This document shows, piece after piece, positions 62,451 through 64,000 of a stretch of DNA of 64,000 nucleotides. Both the position numbers and the translations under genes were made by a program. How positions within the stretch are numbered: position 1 is the first letter of the stretch; every line of letters starts with the position of its first letter. This stretch comes from CAZEFK01 sp964511405. GTDB lineage: Bacteria > Pseudomonadota > Alphaproteobacteria > Elsterales > Elsteraceae. The notes under the pieces are model-generated. The model was not told the origin of the DNA. It was given only the letters and a program-made list of their open reading frames with translations, and ran no database searches. Location: assembly GCA_964511405.1 (NCBI GenBank), contig CAZEFK010000002.1, forward strand, positions 1 to 64,000, in the 5' to 3' direction.

Positions 62451-62525
62451 AACCTCATCTCCGCATACCGAAGATAGGGCTGCCCCGGCCGCCGGGCAAG
62501 GCAAGCACGCTCCAGGTCAAGCCTG

Positions 62526-63947
62526 CTAGAGATACGGCAGCATCAGCCGCGCCGCCGCGTCCCGAACCCGTATCGCGAACGGCCGGGCCTCGAGCTCGGC
62601 CGGCGGCACTGGCCGCGCCCGCTTGGCATCGATCACCGCCTCGATCTCGGTGGCGAAGGCCGGGTCGTAGACTTCGACGTTCAGCTCGAAGTTCAGACGG
62701 AAGCTGCGGATGTCCCAGTTGGCGCTGCCGACCGTCGACCACAGCCCGTCGATGGCCATGAGCTTCGAGTGGTCGAAGGGCGGCGCCGAATACCACAGCC
62801 GGCAGCCGGCGGCGAGCAGCGGCGGCAGATGCGCCCGGGTCGCCCAGTCCACAGGGCGCATGTTGCTGCGCTCCGGCAGCACGAGGTCGACCGCGACGCC
62901 GCGCTGGGCGGCCAGCTCCAGGGCGCTCGACAGCCGGTCGTCGGGCAGGAAGTAGGGTGTCGCGATCCGGATCGACCGGCGGGCGGTGCCAACCGCGGTC
63001 AGCAGCACGAACTCCAGCTTGTCCAGGTCCTCGTCGGGGCCCGAGGTGATGGTGCGGACGGTGGCCGGGCCGTCGGGCTCGATGGCCGGGACCCACGTGG
63101 CGCCGCCCAGCGCATCGTTGGTGGCGAACAGCCAGTCCTCGGCGAAGGCCTCGACCAGCTGGTCGACCACCGGGCCTTCGATGCGGAAATGGGTGTCGCG
63201 CACCGGATGCGGCGGCTTGGCGGCCGCCAGGTTCTCGGCCCCGATGTTGAGGCCGCCGGTGAACGCGACGGCGCCGTCGACCACCAGGATCTTCTTGTGG
63301 GTGCGCATGTTCAGGAACGGCATGCGCCAGGGCACCAGCGAATGCAGGAAGCGCGCCGTCGGCACGCCGGCGCGGCGCAGCGCGCGGTGGGTCGGCGACA
63401 CCAGATAGCCGCCGCCGAAGCCGTCGATCAGCACCCGGACCTCGACGCCGCGGCGATGGGCGTCGATCAGGGCGTCGATGAACGGCCGGCCGGCCGCATC
63501 GTCGCGGAAGATGTAGCTCATCAGGCCGATGCTGCTGCGCGCCTCCTGGATCGCCGCCAGCATCGCGGGATAGGCCTGGTCGCCGCTGTCGAGCAGCGCG
63601 ATCCGGTTGCCGGGCACCGCGGCGCGGCCGGTGATGTGGCCCGCCGCCACATAGAGCGCCGCGAGCTGTCCGGCTGCCCAGTCGGTCTCCGGGCCCGGGC
63701 GGTGGCGGCGCAGGCTGAGCGACGGGCGGTCGAGCTCGCGCGCGCGCCGGCGCACCCGGTTGATGCCGAAGGCCAGGTACAGCACGCTGCCGATCATCGG
63801 CGACAGCCAGGCCAGCCCGATCCAGCCGAAGGCGCCGCGCACGTCGCGCTTGCTGAGCAGCGCATGCAGGGTCACCGCCACCGCCGCCGCCAGGTGCAGC
63901 AGGCTGACCGCCACGGTGTCGAAGCTCGGCGCATCGGTGTGGTCCAT
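62526..63947 (-). CDS. Cardiolipin synthase (phospholipase D family)
   Basis: 473 residues from ATG 63947 (a GTG at 63983 would add 12). Two N-terminal membrane segments (about 10-30 and 38-58, with WIGLAWLSPMIGSVLYLAFG), then two HKD motifs: THKKILVVDGAVAFTGGLN and DHSKLMAIDGLWSTVGSANWD (part), the pattern of ClsA/ClsB-type enzymes. They condense two phosphatidylglycerols to cardiolipin at the inner membrane. The 3' end lies near the orphan antitoxin on the same strand; the 5' end is close to the window edge. Confidence 0.9.
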   Translation of the reverse strand: MDHTDAPSFDTVAVSLLHLAAAVAVTLHALLSKRDVRGAFGWIGLAWLSPMIGSVLYLAFGINRVRRRARELDRPSLSLRRHRPGPETDWAAGQLAALYVAAGHITGRAAVPGNRIALLDSGDQAYPAMLAAIQEARSSIGLMSYIFRDDAAGRPFIDALIDAHRRGVEVRVLIDGFGGGYLVSPTHRALRRAGVPTARFLHSLVPWRMPFLNMRTHKKILVVDGAVAFTGGLNIGAENLAAAKPPHPVRDTHFRIEGPVVDQLVEAFAEDWLFATNDALGGATWVPAIEPDGPATVRTITSGPDEDLDKLEFVLLTAVGTARRSIRIATPYFLPDDRLSSALELAAQRGVAVDLVLPERSNMRPVDWATRAHLPPLLAAGCRLWYSAPPFDHSKLMAIDGLWSTVGSANWDIRSFRLNFELNVEVYDPAFATEIEAVIDAKRARPVPPAELEARPFAIRVRDAAARLMLPYL

Positions 63948-64000
63948 GGCCTGGGATCCTGCGCCCACCGGTGCGGGCGTCACAGGCTTGCTCTATCCTG

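Overview
The window is a GC-rich (roughly 70 %) stretch of a bacterial chromosome. Codon use, gene families (many solute-binding-protein-dependent ABC importers, Cache/HAMP chemoreceptors, a lysine/alanine-tailed HU, DUF1800/DUF1501 pairs) and the frequent ATGA/GTGA four-base gene overlaps suggest an alphaproteobacterium, most likely of the Rhodospirillales/Azospirillales type. This placement is an inference from gene content; no rRNA or tRNA gene is present to confirm it. I see no insertion sequence, prophage, CRISPR array or replication origin.

Layout. 1-2047 (minus): a methyltransferase-like protein followed by a MetF-like reductase cut by the window edge. 2231-5348 (plus): a NitT/TauT-type importer with two permease domains fused in one chain and an ATPase with an extra C-terminal domain, but no binding protein. 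5362-9599: a carbohydrate module in which an aldo/keto reductase and a LacI regulator face a sugar isomerase/epimerase and a Gfo/Idh/MocA dehydrogenase. 9620-17813: a peptide-type ABC importer operon with a dihydrodipicolinate-synthase-family lyase inserted in it, a FadR-type regulator, and a divergent Gfo/Idh/MocA dehydrogenase behind a clear palindromic operator. 17817-22627: an MFS transporter, two paralogous GNAT acetyltransferases flanking a Cache chemoreceptor, and a 5'-truncated MarC remnant.

22735-30232: HU, an unusual L,D-transpeptidase/M14-type deacylase fusion, a secreted DUF1800-DUF1501-STN-like operon, an inositol-monophosphatase-family enzyme convergent with HisE, and a calcineurin-like phosphoesterase. 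30344-41449: two CUT2 sugar importers of different architecture, with a second chemoreceptor and a GT-A-like glycosyltransferase between them. 41792-44151: two further tandem copies of that glycosyltransferase family, one with an AT-rich core and both sharing a nearly identical 5' block. 44155-47570: a CocE/NonD hydrolase translationally coupled to a family 5 binding protein.

47651-50736: a DUF2786-type protein with an unknown N-terminal part, a PAS protein and a short MscS channel. 50847-57185: a tight seven-gene operon combining a NitT/TauT importer with an FAD oxidoreductase, a CaiB/BaiF CoA-transferase, an enoyl-CoA hydratase and a 7Fe ferredoxin; this looks like uptake and CoA-dependent breakdown of one unidentified compound. 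57240-57852: a BrnT-type toxin-antitoxin module with an operator palindrome. 58000-63947: a LysR regulator, an Ada/AlkA-type DNA repair fusion, a PEP mutase/isocitrate lyase family enzyme, a lipoprotein, an orphan Phd-like antitoxin and a cardiolipin synthase. Overall this is a nutrient-scavenging region: six ABC importer systems (one of them only a lone binding protein), two chemoreceptors and several small regulators next to the genes they probably control.
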